Positions 8,273 through 17,819 of a stretch of 64,000 nucleotides of DNA are shown here, piece by piece; position 1 is the first letter of the stretch; every line of letters begins with the position of its first letter. This DNA comes from Providencia alcalifaciens (GTDB lineage Bacteria > Pseudomonadota > Gammaproteobacteria > Enterobacterales > Enterobacteriaceae), in the NCBI GenBank assembly GCA_025961275.1, contig JAOQNJ010000001.1, positions 4,361,353 to 4,425,352 on the forward strand, in the 5' to 3' direction. The notes below the pieces were generated by a model that worked only from the letters and a program-made list of their open reading frames with translations, was not told the DNA's origin and did not search any database. The position numbers were made by a program, and so were the translations under genes.

Positions 8273-10028
8273 AATTGGAACAGTACTTTCGTGTGCGCCA
8301 GAAGCTGTCGTTGTCTCGGTGGATAGTCTTGAAATATTCGAGAAAAATAAATAAGGTCTTCAGGTTGGCCGTTTTCTTAAGATTGCACAAGGCAATCATG
8401 ATTTTACGATTGTTACTATTCGAAACATCAAAGGTACAAATACTACAACTCCTGAGAGTAATCCGGTTTGGAGCTTTCAAATTGAGTGCCAAGCGATAGG
8501 AACTTTAGTAGATGACAAATGTTTTGATCGTAGTAGCCTCCTCTTACCCGTACCAACGGAACATGCATTCATTGCAGAAAATGATACCTTAGATAAGATA
8601 TTCTCGGCGGACGGTGCTCACGACTTCCCTCTGGGCAAACTTTCTATGAATAAATCCATTGATCTTATGATCAACGGCAATAGATTCTTCAGCAAGCATA
8701 TTGCCGTTGTCGGCTCCACAGGTTCTGGTAAGTCATGCACTGTTGCCAGCGTGCTACAGGGGATTGTTGGAATATCCCAGCGTAAGAATAGTAACAAGGA
8801 CGTGCAAAATAATTCGCATGTGGTGATATTTGATATTCATGATGAGTATACCGCTGCATTTACTTTGCAGGAGGAAGAGTCTTTCACTCTGAGTCGACTA
8901 GATATTGACTCCCTCCAGCTTCCATACTGGCTGATGAATTCTGAAGAACTCGAAAGCATGTTTATCGAAAGCAATGAAGCTAACTCTCATAACCAAGTAA
9001 GTCAGTTCAAGCATGCAGTTGTTTTAAATAAGGAAATGCATAATCCGGGAGTTTTAGAAGTAACTTACGATACTCCTGTTTATTTCTCGATTAGGGAGGT
9101 TCACTACTTTATTGAAAACTTGAATAGGGAGGTCATTGGCCGATTGCCGGGAGAGGATAAGCCTAAGCTTGCCAATGGAACTTTAGTACATGATCGGAGA
9201 ATTTATTTCGAGAAAATCCACGATTTTGTTGCTAATTCGTCTGCAGGAGCGACCAAGGCGACCAATGGGTCATTCAATGGGGAGTTCAATCGGTTCGTTT
9301 CACGTTTGGAGGCAAAATTGGCAGATAAACGCCTCCGCTTCCTGTTGAACTCGAAGAAAGCTGATGGGCAGGTACATGCTACTGAGGATTTCGAGACGTT
9401 AATGAAGCAGTTTATCGGTTACCTCAACAAAGCGAATGTTACTATTGTCGACTTGAGTGGAGTTCCATTCGAAGTTCTTAGTGTTACGGTAAGTTTGATC
9501 TCTCGCCTTATCTTTGATTTTTGCTTTCATTATTCTAAATTGCAGCATGCGCTAGACAAACTCAATGACATCCCGGTCATGCTAGTGTGCGAAGAGGCGC
9601 ACAACTATGTACCGCGAGACAATAATGCGGCCTACCGAGCATCTCGAAAATCTATTGAACGCATCGCAAAGGAAGGGAGAAAATACGGCTTAAGTCTGAT
9701 GGTGGTGAGCCAACGACCCTCGGAAGTATCAGAAACAATATTTGCGCAGTGTAACAACTTCATTTCTCTGCGACTTACTAATGATTCCGAACAATCATAC
9801 GTGCGACGACTATTTCCAGATAATGCTAATGCGATTACGGAAATCTTGCCTAACCTAGCTCCAGGAGAGTGCTTAGTGGTTGGCGATGCCGTATTGCTAC
9901 CAGCAATTATCAAGATGCCACTGCCTTCCCCTGAGCCACACTCACAGAGCGTAAAGGTGCATAGTGAGTGGAATGCAGCATGGCGTGATATTGTTTTTGC
10001 GGATGTTATTGAACGTTGGAGAAAATAA
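8262..10028 (+). pseudogene. HerA-like hexameric translocase ATPase with in-frame stop
   Basis: Reading from the ATG at 8262, which overlaps the upstream gene by 11 bases, gives a 588-codon HerA/FtsK-superfamily ATPase interrupted only by a TAA at 8352-8354 (codon 31). Both sides are in the same frame: MPIKIGTVLSCAPEAVVVSV... then GLQVGRFLKIAQ, the N-terminal HAS-barrel. From the next good ATG at 8646 a 460-residue product could still be made. It holds the Walker A GSTGSGKS, a Walker B ending VCEEAHN and the RPSEVS sensor segment, but lacks the barrel. HerA proteins form ring motors that activate a partner nuclease or NADase in phage defence. With the partner also beheaded, the module is probably dead. 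Confidence 0.82.
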
Positions 10029-10086
10029 GTAAGGTAGGTTATTACCGCATAGCTAGGCTATGTGTGGTACTCAAAATTCTAACAGA

Positions 10087-10112
10087 ATGGCCGCAATGTA
10101 GCGGCCATATTT
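10087..10112. terminator. Bidirectional hairpin terminator after herA
   Basis: ATGGCCGC at 10087-10094 pairs perfectly with GCGGCCAT at 10101-10108 around AATGTA. It lies between the herA-like gene and the convergent small gene at 10120-10302. The T-tract is short on both sides. Confidence 0.55.
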
Positions 10113-10119
10113 ACTATAT

Positions 10120-10302
10120 CTAGAAATCATCAGGCAGCTCTTGGATAGCTTTACGTATATTAGTTTTAGCATCATCTAACTCATTTAAAGCTCGTGATAT
10201 ATCTGAGCGGCCTTCTTCTACTTTAGAACGAGCACGTCGTAATGTGGACATAGCATCATCGATAGCGTTTAATGCTCGCTTTAATCTTCTTTTAGAATCC
10301 AA
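10120..10302 (-). CDS. Small coiled-coil protein of unknown function
   Basis: This 60-residue, highly charged protein begins with a TTG codon 8 bases after a good ribosome site (AGAGGGATT). The whole chain is predicted helical, with heptad-like spacing (RALNAIDDAMSTLRRARSKV, then DISRALNELDDAKTNIRKAI). There is no membrane segment and no Cys or Trp. It may be a DNA- or protein-binding accessory factor of the island. I do not recognise a family. That it is expressed is inferred only from the ribosome site and the clean amphipathic pattern. Confidence 0.5.
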   Translation of the reverse strand: MDSKRRLKRALNAIDDAMSTLRRARSKVEEGRSDISRALNELDDAKTNIRKAIQELPDDF

Positions 10303-10769
10303 CCTTTAATCCCTCTAATAAGTGAATAAGTTATAGACCCGTCTGAAAAACAAAGTATTGGGCGGTTAAGCATTGCCCACGTTAGTTGACTCAATCACAA
10401 GCTCATTAAGCCTACTTTTTGCTCTGAGCGGGTATCCTGTCTTGTCACACAGCCCGCTTCGTACCAGTAGCAGAAGTAGGAACTCTGTTTAAACGGCTTA
10501 GTTTATTGTTTACTATATCCCTAAAACCATAGCTTATCGCTAATACTTTTAATGTGAAGTGGGTGAGAGAATTTTTGCTTAGTGCTACTCAATAGCACAA
10601 GGAAGCATCTAGCTTTTATTTATTGAGATCTGTGCCTATTTTCTCTGATGCTTAATTTCTCTAGAGCTTGGAGATATAAATAGATTTAGCTTGTACTGAG
10701 TGTGATCTATGTTGCCATATAAAACAACGATGATAAAATGTACTATCGTCAGTTTAAAGTGAGACTACC
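10303..10769. other. Intergenic region, no gene seen
   Basis: About 470 bases between the small coiled-coil gene and the antitoxin-like ORF. All six frames are closed at useful length. The promoters of the two flanking, divergent small genes must lie here. No convincing hairpin terminator or known RNA was recognised. Confidence 0.4.
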
Positions 10770-10934
10770 ATGAACAAGAATGAATTAATTCAAGTAACAA
10801 AGCCCACCCGTACTCAGCTAATCCGTGCGGTGACAACTTCTACAGCTATTGAAACAGGGCAGGAGTCTCGTCGTCTTGAAGAAGAGATGAAAGCAAAGCG
10901 AGAGAAGTTTGGACACTTGAAACTCGCAATCTAG
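10770..10934 (+). CDS. Small antitoxin-like protein facing fic
   Basis: A 54-residue ORF with ATG start. Residues 24-30 read STAIETG, a near match to the (S/T)xxxE(G/N) inhibitory motif by which class I Fic antitoxins push a Glu into the ATP site of the toxin; the residue after the Glu is Thr followed by Gly. The rest is charged and helical (ESRRLEEEMKAKREKF). It is convergent with the Fic gene, the stop codons sharing the four bases CTAG at 10931-10934. Class I antitoxins usually precede their toxin in the same operon, so this layout is unusual. The assignment rests on the motif and the neighbour. Confidence 0.5.
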   Translation: MNKNELIQVTKPTRTQLIRAVTTSTAIETGQESRRLEEEMKAKREKFGHLKLAI

Positions 10935-11548
10935 TTCTCTTTTAATGCTTCATTAACCCAATATTTCATGGGTTCATAGTTAAGGTTTAACCCTGAGTGG
11001 ATTGCCGTAATGTATTGTTCTGGGTGATGAGTCCAACTTTCGTAGTTTAGCGGTGGAAGCCCAGCTTGTACCGCCATCACATCAGCTAGCAAGCGTGATA
11101 AGCGCTCATTACCTTCCCTGAACGGATGTATCAGAATCAACTCCACATGCACTGCTGCAATAGCTTCTATTACTTGTTCTCGGCTCATATTGGTGCAAGG
11201 CGTATACTTCGCTAGATACTCTTTTTCAAATTGAGCAAGTAACTTTGCAACTCGACCCGCAGGGGCAAACATAAAGCCACCCTTGCTAATATTCACAGTA
11301 CGTAATTGACCTGCCCACTCGTAAACATTCCCTAACCATTGGCGGTGCCAACGCTGAATAAGTGATACGGTAATTTGTTCAGTGGGAAATTGTTCTTCAA
11401 AAATGACTTGATACAGTTTTTCTAACAGGACAAGTTCAGCATCATTGATATCATCAACGTTTGAAAGCCCTAGCTTGTTAGCCAGTACTTCTTCATCAGA
11501 GCCGTCAGCAAATTTTCCTTCGCTGTTAGATACATCATATCTATTCAT
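10931..11548 (-). CDS. Fic/DOC-family AMP transferase (toxin)
   Basis: This 205-residue Fic-domain protein would transfer a nucleotide monophosphate, usually AMP, onto a target hydroxyl. The core motif is HPFREGNERLSR near residues 143-154. It keeps the catalytic His, the Mg-binding Glu and both Arg; the usual second Gly of GNGR is Glu. The beta-flap region precedes it (GQLRTVNISKGGF). No (S/T)xxxE(G/N) motif is evident in the N-terminus, so inhibition in trans is likely, plausibly by the convergent ORF at 10770-10934. No other toxin-antitoxin partner is nearby. Confidence 0.87.
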   Translation of the reverse strand: MNRYDVSNSEGKFADGSDEEVLANKLGLSNVDDINDAELVLLEKLYQVIFEEQFPTEQITVSLIQRWHRQWLGNVYEWAGQLRTVNISKGGFMFAPAGRVAKLLAQFEKEYLAKYTPCTNMSREQVIEAIAAVHVELILIHPFREGNERLSRLLADVMAVQAGLPPLNYESWTHHPEQYITAIHSGLNLNYEPMKYWVNEALKEN

Positions 11549-12281
11549 TTAAGCATGTTCTTTTAGTGTGGTGTAAATTTTGTAAGTTATAATGATAAAA
11601 ACATCAAATAAATAATAACTACCTATAAATTAATAGACTAATTAAGTGTAAGTTAAATTGTGGGTTTTTCCTTTAAATCCATAAATATCTTTATATTTCA
11701 ATATTAACACACCCATGCATCATTGGTGTGTGGGATTCGAAATTTTGGTTGTCTGTCATGGTGTTATCTATTTTTTGCTTATTGAGTTTATGGGGGTTAC
11801 GAGTTTTATTGTCTGATTATATTTTACTGAGTCCTATAAAATACCACAGAGTCACCCTGATTAATCGCCCAAAGTCATTGTATTGTATAACGGCTAGATA
11901 GAAATTCACCTACTATCCGCATTTACTTTAAGAAGTAGGAAGCGCTTCGCAAAGTGGTGATTAGCAGATGACTGTATCAGCACCAGTAAACATGAAGTGA
12001 TCTTTACGGCTGCTTACTGTGCATTTGTATCTTTCTCATTAGAAATAACCATTAGCAGCGCCAGGGTTTGATAGCGGTTTGTACGCTAAGCAACAGGGAA
12101 TAGAATCCTATGAGATTAAATACATAATATAAAAAACTAATAAACATTAGTTATTAATGTAATTGAACTGTTAATTTATTGTTGGTTTATATTTAGCTCA
12201 TGTTTATTTTATTTAGGTAATCTATCTTTAGTTTATGTATATTCCATTCAGGTAATTTATTAATCTAAACTTAGGTGCCAA
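11549..12281. other. Long intergenic region; possible right edge of the island
   Basis: About 730 bases without an ORF between fic and the omptin gene. At 11644-11666 it holds a 23-base sequence matching 20 of 23 bases of the tandem arm repeat at 29-51 beside the integrase. Beyond about 11.75 kb no island-type gene appears. The promoter of the omptin gene lies at the right end. Nothing else was recognised. Confidence 0.4.
11644..11666 (+). repeat. Degenerate copy of the integrase arm repeat
   Basis: The sequence AAGTGTAAGTTAAATTGTGG plus GTT matches bases 29-51 at 20 of 23 positions, including the two-base spacing of the tandem units. A second copy on the far side of the island cargo suggests the distal attachment region or a relic of an earlier insertion. 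A chance AT-rich match is possible. Confidence 0.4.
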
Positions 12282-13226
12282 ATGAAAAAATATATTAACT
12301 CAATACTTGTTATAGCCTCATTTTTTGGGATAGCTCACGCTGAAACTACCTCTAACTATTTTAAGCCTAATTTTTCCGCTGAAAGTATTAGTACATCCGC
12401 ATGATTAGGGATGTTAAGCGGAGAATCTAAAGAGTTTGTTTATGATGCGAATACAGGACATAAAGTGAGTCAGTTAGACTGGAAAATAAACAATGTTGCG
12501 ATTATAAAAGCGGATTTATCTTGGGACCTGTATCCATTATTGACATTAAATGCCAGAGGATGGACTTCATTAGGTTCTGGCTCAGGGAATATGGATGATT
12601 ACGATTGGAACGATAAAAATCAGTCGAAATGGACTCACCATAGTTCACATTCGAACACTAATGTGAATTATGCGAATGAATTCGATTTAAACGTTAAAGG
12701 ATGGTTTGTGCAATCTGAGGAGTATAGAGCCGGTATTGTTGCGGGCTATCAGGAAACTCGCTTTAGCTGGACAGCTAGAGGAGGGTGTTATAATTACAAT
12801 AATGGTGCTGAGCAGGGATATTTTAAACCAGGTGAGCGCGGTATTGGTTATAGCCAGCGTTTCTCAATGCCTTATATTGGTCTAGTAGGTCGTTATAACA
12901 TTAATGACTTTGAATTCAATGCACAATTCAAATTTAGTGACTGGGTTACTGGTCGTGGTAATGACGAACATTATCTACGCAGTTTAACTTTCAATGATAG
13001 AACATCTAATTCACGTTTTTACGGAGCATCGCTTGATGCTGGGTATTTTTTAACACCCAATGCCAAGGTCTTCATCGAATATACCTACAGTAAGTATGAA
13101 GAAGGTAAAGGTGGTACTAAAATAATTGATAGGAAGAGTGGTAGAACAGGCTATATTGGAGGTGATGCAGCTGGAATATCTAACCATAACCAAATAATTA
13201 CTGCTGGATTACAATATCGATTTTAA
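12282..13226 (+). pseudogene. Omptin-family outer-membrane protease with in-frame TGA
   Basis: The gene starts at 12282 with a 20-residue signal peptide ending IAHA|E and reads through a full omptin (OmpT/Pla-like, about 314 codons) except for a TGA at codon 41 (12402-12404). OmpT has Ser here (ISLGTLSG against A-stop-LGMLSG), so a single TCA-to-TGA change explains it. Downstream, the catalytic Asp pair is kept in [10 protein letters not shown] and the Asp/His pair in GNDEHY, as are the beta-barrel strands and the C-terminal YRF needed for outer-membrane assembly. Translation from the ATG at 12411 would lack a signal peptide. It is either a recent pseudogene or made only by readthrough. Confidence 0.88.
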
Positions 13227-13378
13227 ATTCCAGGGCTACCGGCTATTAATAAAGTATTTAATAATGAGAGCCTAGCCTAACGCTGCGAGGTAACTCAGAA
13301 ATAATATTTAAAAAAATCTAGTAATGAAGATGGCATAGTCTTAAAAAAAATTTCTCATGGGAGTATTAGGTTAATTAA

Positions 13379-14308
13379 CTATTTTACTAATAATTTTGAT
13401 TGGGTTATTTTTCGATATTTTTGTGGTGTTGTGCCAACTACCTTACGAAAGGTATCGTAGAATCGACTAGATGAATTAAATCCCGCAGTGAGTGCAATAT
13501 CGAAAATAGTTTTATCGCTATCGCTTAATAATACGCGAGCATGATTAATTTTCATGGCAGTAATATATTGCTTCATGGTTAATTGCATCACACTTTGAAA
13601 GATCCCCATTGCATAATTAGGATTTAATTTTACATGCTCTGCCACTTGATTGACGGAAAGAGATTTATCATAAAATTCGGCAATAAATTCCAACATTTGG
13701 CTAACATAAAACTGAGAATGTTTTGATATGCCATTATTTAGCGTTTTAGGTGCCTTATTAATCGATAATGAATCCCAGCCCATAAAACCAAAGCGTTTAA
13801 TCATTAAACTAATTTCTTCAATAGTCAGCTGCTTAATTTGTTCATTTGGCTGTGCGAGTTCTTTACGCCAGCGTCTAACTTCAAATTCACTGACTTGATG
13901 GGGAAAACGCGATCTGACAACCATACCATGAGTAATATGATTAATTAGTTCTTTATTTAATGGCCACGACAAAAATAAATGCATCGGTAAGTTAAAGATT
14001 GCCATTGAGTTGCAATTATCAACTTTGGTTAGTTTATGGGGTACACAGGCCCAAAATATAGTGATATGGCCTTGTTCAACGGTAATAGTTTCGCCGTTAA
14101 TCATATATTCAACTCTACCATCGAACGGAATATTAACTTCAACTTGCCCATGCCAGTGAGCCATTGACATAGTTTCAGGTGAGCGAAGTTCAATATCCAT
14201 GCGTTGGTATTCAGAATAAAGCGCTAGGGGGCTCGCTGAGTTTTCGCCAACTTCAACATAGTCTTTATCGATATGGTCATCACTCTTTTTATAGTACTTA
14301 GGTCGCAT
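13379..14308 (-). CDS. melR: Melibiose operon regulator MelR
   Basis: This 309-residue AraC/XylS regulator has an N-terminal cupin-like sensor (about 20-170, with HWHGQVEVNIPF typical of MelR) and a C-terminal pair of helix-turn-helix motifs (about 205-300, including AEHVKLNPNYAMGIF and FDIALTAGFNSSSRFYDTFRK). MelR binds melibiose and switches on melAB. It is transcribed divergently from melA across a 385-base intergenic region, the same arrangement as in E. coli. The length matches E. coli MelR (302). Confidence 0.93.
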   Translation of the reverse strand: MRPKYYKKSDDHIDKDYVEVGENSASPLALYSEYQRMDIELRSPETMSMAHWHGQVEVNIPFDGRVEYMINGETITVEQGHITIFWACVPHKLTKVDNCNSMAIFNLPMHLFLSWPLNKELINHITHGMVVRSRFPHQVSEFEVRRWRKELAQPNEQIKQLTIEEISLMIKRFGFMGWDSLSINKAPKTLNNGISKHSQFYVSQMLEFIAEFYDKSLSVNQVAEHVKLNPNYAMGIFQSVMQLTMKQYITAMKINHARVLLSDSDKTIFDIALTAGFNSSSRFYDTFRKVVGTTPQKYRKITQSKLLVK

Positions 14309-14693
14309 GCCAATACCTTATTTGTAACGAAATTATTAATCGAGAGAAATTGTAAGTATGATTTTATGGTACTCATAAAGAACTATTTTTATTACTTTAT
14401 CTTAATATCGTAGAAAAAATATAACTGTTTTTACTTAAGTGGGACATCTAGTTATCGATTTGTGAGCAATATAACTTACCGATTTAAAAGTCTATTATTT
14501 CAGGCTTATCATTTTAATTCCTATATTCAGTTCATTTTATCTCGAAAAGTCAGATTAGTGGGGGGGTTATAATCGATATGAGTTTTTGGGAATTTTTAAG
14601 CTCATATATGGAGGATTTTTGTTAATTTAGCGTGTCACTATGCAACTACAGTCATTGGAGTATCGGTTTATAGAACATTGAGAGGAACGCATT
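14309..14693. promoter_or_regulatory. melR-melA divergent control region
   Basis: This 385-base region separates the divergent melR and melA genes. In E. coli the equivalent region carries several MelR sites and a CRP site. A half-match to a CRP site (TTGTGAGCAATATAACTT) lies near 14459-14476. I could not delimit MelR sites by eye. melA is preceded by the ribosome site AGAGGA about 8 bases before its ATG. Confidence 0.5.
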
Positions 14694-16046
14694 ATGACAG
14701 GCCCTAAAATTACTTTTATAGGTGCAGGCTCTACGGTCTTTGTTAAACATATTCTTGGGGATGTTTTTCATCGTTCAGCATTAAAAAATGCACATATAGC
14801 GTTAATGGATATTAATGAACGTCGACTACAAGAATCACAAATTGTGGTTGAAAAACTGATGAAATCAACTCAAGCAACTGGGAAAATAAGTTGTCATACT
14901 AATCAGAAAGAAGCGCTTAAGGATTCCAATTTTGTTGTAGTTGCCTTTCAGATTGGCGGTTTTGAACCTTGCACAGTAACTGATTTTGAGGTGTGTAAAA
15001 AATATGGTTTGGAACAGACGATAGCTGATACTTTAGGACCTGGCGGCATTATGCGCGCATTACGTACTATTCCTCACTTATGGCATATTTGTGACGATAT
15101 GACGGAAGCTTGTCCTGATGCAACAATGCTTAATTATGTTAACCCGATGGCAATGAACACGTGGGCAATGTATGAAAAATATCCACAAATTAAACAAGTT
15201 GGTCTTTGTCATTCGGTACAAGGCACAGCAGAAGAGCTAGCCCGAGATCTCGATATTGATTATCAAAATTTACGTTATCGATGCGCGGGTATCAATCGCA
15301 TGGCATTCTATCTTGAGATTGAGAAAAAAGGCCTTGATGGCAAATATACAAGTATTTACCCGGAGCTATTAAGCGCCTATGAATCAGGCATTGCACCTAA
15401 AGATAATATCCACGGTAATCTACGTTGTAAAAATATCGTTCGCTATGAGATGTTCAAAAAACTCGGTTATTTTGTCACTGAATCGTCTGAGCATTTTGCA
15501 GAATATACGCCATATTTCATTAAACCGAATCGCCCAGATTTAATTGAACGTTATAAAGTCCCTTTAGATGAATATCCAAAGCGTTGCATAGAACAAATTG
15601 ATAACTGGAATAAAGAATTAGAGCAATATAAAAATTCAGATCGTATTGATATTAAACAATCAAACGAATATGCCAGTACTATTATTAACTCGATTTGGAC
15701 CGGTACCCCTAGCGTTATTTACGGTAATGTACGTAATAATAAATTAATCGATAATTTACCTGAGGGTTGTTGCGTAGAAGTTGCTTGTTTAGTCGATGCA
15801 AATGGTATTCGTCCTACCAAAGTAGGGGAAATCCCTAGCCATTTGGCTGCACTAATGCAAACTAATATCAATGTACAAACGTTATTAACCGAAGCAATTA
15901 TTAACGAAGACAAACAGCAAATATATCGTGCTGCATTATTAGATCCTCATACAGCTGCTATTTTAGGTATCGAAGAAATATATGCTCTAGTCGATGATTT
16001 AATTAAAGCTCATGGCAACTGGTTGCCTGCATGGGTTCATAAATAA
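14694..16046 (+). CDS. melA: Alpha-galactosidase MelA (GH4)
   Basis: This 450-residue glycoside hydrolase family 4 enzyme splits melibiose into galactose and glucose in the cytoplasm, using NAD+ and Mn2+ through a redox-assisted mechanism. The dinucleotide-binding site is at the N-terminus (ITFIGAGSTVF). YVNPMAMNTWA and the CHSVQG motif with the metal-binding Cys are intact. The length equals E. coli MelA (451). It is first in the melAB operon. A 9-bp stem hairpin (16058-16089) follows it before melB. Confidence 0.96.
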   Translation: MTGPKITFIGAGSTVFVKHILGDVFHRSALKNAHIALMDINERRLQESQIVVEKLMKSTQATGKISCHTNQKEALKDSNFVVVAFQIGGFEPCTVTDFEVCKKYGLEQTIADTLGPGGIMRALRTIPHLWHICDDMTEACPDATMLNYVNPMAMNTWAMYEKYPQIKQVGLCHSVQGTAEELARDLDIDYQNLRYRCAGINRMAFYLEIEKKGLDGKYTSIYPELLSAYESGIAPKDNIHGNLRCKNIVRYEMFKKLGYFVTESSEHFAEYTPYFIKPNRPDLIERYKVPLDEYPKRCIEQIDNWNKELEQYKNSDRIDIKQSNEYASTIINSIWTGTPSVIYGNVRNNKLIDNLPEGCCVEVACLVDANGIRPTKVGEIPSHLAALMQTNINVQTLLTEAIINEDKQQIYRAALLDPHTAAILGIEEIYALVDDLIKAHGNWLPAWVHK

Positions 16047-16057
16047 CCATCATTTTA

Positions 16058-16089
16058 ATGGCATTGGTGAACTAAACGGTCAATGCCAT
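16058..16089 (+). other. Intercistronic hairpin between melA and melB
   Basis: ATGGCATTG at 16058-16066 pairs perfectly with CAATGCCAT at 16081-16089 across a 14-base loop, with no T-run. It probably stabilises the upstream message or tunes expression between the two genes rather than terminating. Confidence 0.45.
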
Positions 16090-16132
16090 AATAATAAGAG
16101 GATAGTTGTAGGCAACTTCAACTAGTCACCCT

Positions 16133-17577
16133 ATGAGTGTATCGATAAAAACAAAGCTCGGTTATGGATTTGGCGCGTTTGGCAAAGATTTTGCCATTGG
16201 TATTGTGTACATGTATTTGATGTATTATTACACCGATATTGTAGGATTATCAGTTGGTGTTGTAGGGGCGCTTTTTCTTATTGCTCGAATTTGGGATGCA
16301 TTAACAGATCCTATTATGGGCTGGGTTGTTAATATTACGCGTTCAAGATGGGGGAAATTCAAGCCATGGATCTTGGTAGGAACGATTATCAACTCTGTTG
16401 TTTTATTCTTATTATTTAGTGCTCATACTATTGACGCAGAATATCGTCTAGCTTATGTAGCGATCACTTATATCGCTTGGGGCATGACTTACACTATTAT
16501 GGATATTCCTTTTTGGTCATTAGTTCCGACTATTACCCTTGATAAACAAGAGCGTGAGGAACTGGTACCGTTTCCGCGTTTTTCTGCTAGCTTAGCGGGT
16601 TTTGTCACTGCGGGTATCACATTGCCTTTCGTTAATTATGTTGGAGGTGAAGATAAAGGTTTTGGCTTTCAAATGTTCACACTAGTACTTATTTTATTCT
16701 TTATTGCGTCAACTATCGTAACGTTATGGTCAGTGAAAGAGATCTATTCATCAGGAAATTCAAATGATGATCCCGACATCCATGTTTGGCAAGAAAATAA
16801 TATTAGCTTGAAAGAAATGGTTAAAATTATCTACAAAAATGATCAGCTATTTTGTTTATTAGGTATGGCTTTGACTTACAATATTGCCTCTAATATTATT
16901 ACTGGTTTTGCTATCTACTATTTCACTTACGTTATTGGCGATGATTCTTTATTTCCGTATTATATGTCTTATGCAGGTGTCGCCAATCTTATTGCACTTG
17001 TTTTCTTCCATAAATTGGTGAAAGTATTTAGTCGACGTATATTATGGGCATGCGCTTCTATTATGCCAATTTTAGGATGTTTAGTTTTGGTTTATAGCGC
17101 CGTGACGGAAAATCATAGTGCTGCTATTATTCTTTTCGCTGGTGTATTGTTGAGTGTCGGGTCTGGTTTTTTCTGGGTTCTACAAGTAATTATGGTTGCT
17201 GATACGGTTGATTATGGTGAATATAAACTTAATGTTCGTTGTGAAAGTATCGCTTACTCTGTTCAAACACTCGTCGTCAAAGCTGGTTCAGCCTTCTCAG
17301 CATTCTTTATTGGAATAATGCTGGCTATGGTTGGTTATATTCCAAATGTAGTTCAATCGAAAGAAACTATTGCTGGTATGCAATATATAATGATATTACT
17401 ACCAAGCATCTTCTTTGCCATCACTTTATTACTGTATTTTAAATATTATAAATTAAATGGTGATTTTTGCGTAAAGTACAAGTTACTTTACTGGATAAGT
17501 ACCGTAAAGTAACTCCGGTAGATTTATCCACAGTTAAAATTAAAAAGATTAGCCAGCTACTGACCGAAAAAATATAG
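16133..17577 (+). pseudogene. melB: Melibiose permease MelB with C-terminal frameshift
   Basis: This is a glycoside-pentoside-hexuronide family symporter that imports melibiose with Na+, Li+ or H+, with 12 membrane segments. The first 443 residues match MelB, with the cation-site Asp residues in [15 protein letters not shown]. At the T5 run 17464-17468 the frame slips: the annotated frame ends at 17512 with an unrelated 14-residue tail. The -1 frame continues as [19 protein letters not shown] to 17577, matching the E. coli tail LLDKYRKV. One lost T explains it. Only the cytoplasmic tail is altered, so transport may survive. A sequencing error in the homopolymer is possible. Confidence 0.9.
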
Positions 17578-17635
17578 TTTATGACATTCTAAGAGTCATT
17601 AATTAATCATCATTTATTAACGTAAGTTTATTACC

Positions 17636-17670
17636 ATGCCGAGAAAATTAAATTCTTGGCATTTTAATAT
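17636..17670 (+). terminator. Terminator of the mel operon
   Basis: ATGCCGAGAA at 17636-17645 pairs with TTCTTGGCAT at 17653-17662 with one G-T pair, followed by TTTAATATTT. It lies about 60 bases after the restored melB stop. Confidence 0.6.
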
Positions 17671-17819
17671 TTAATCATTAATATGTCTAATGATTTTGAT
17701 TTTTCAATTAATATATAATACTCTTTATTTGATGGGTGAAGCTACATAATCAATAATAAACCTTGTTTTAATTTTTAGACTTAATATTATTGACCTAAAT
17801 ATCAAACTGATTGATAAAA

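Noticed and set aside
11725-11741. tRNA 3'-end-like sequence (TTCGAATCCCAC on the minus strand) as attachment core
   Set aside because: The T-loop-like part is followed by too few bases before CCA to form a real acceptor stem, and no matching copy exists near the integrase within the window.
12180-12270. PhoP-box-like GTTTA repeats before the omptin gene
   Set aside because: Omptin genes can be PhoP-controlled, but the GTTTA units here are not at the required spacing.
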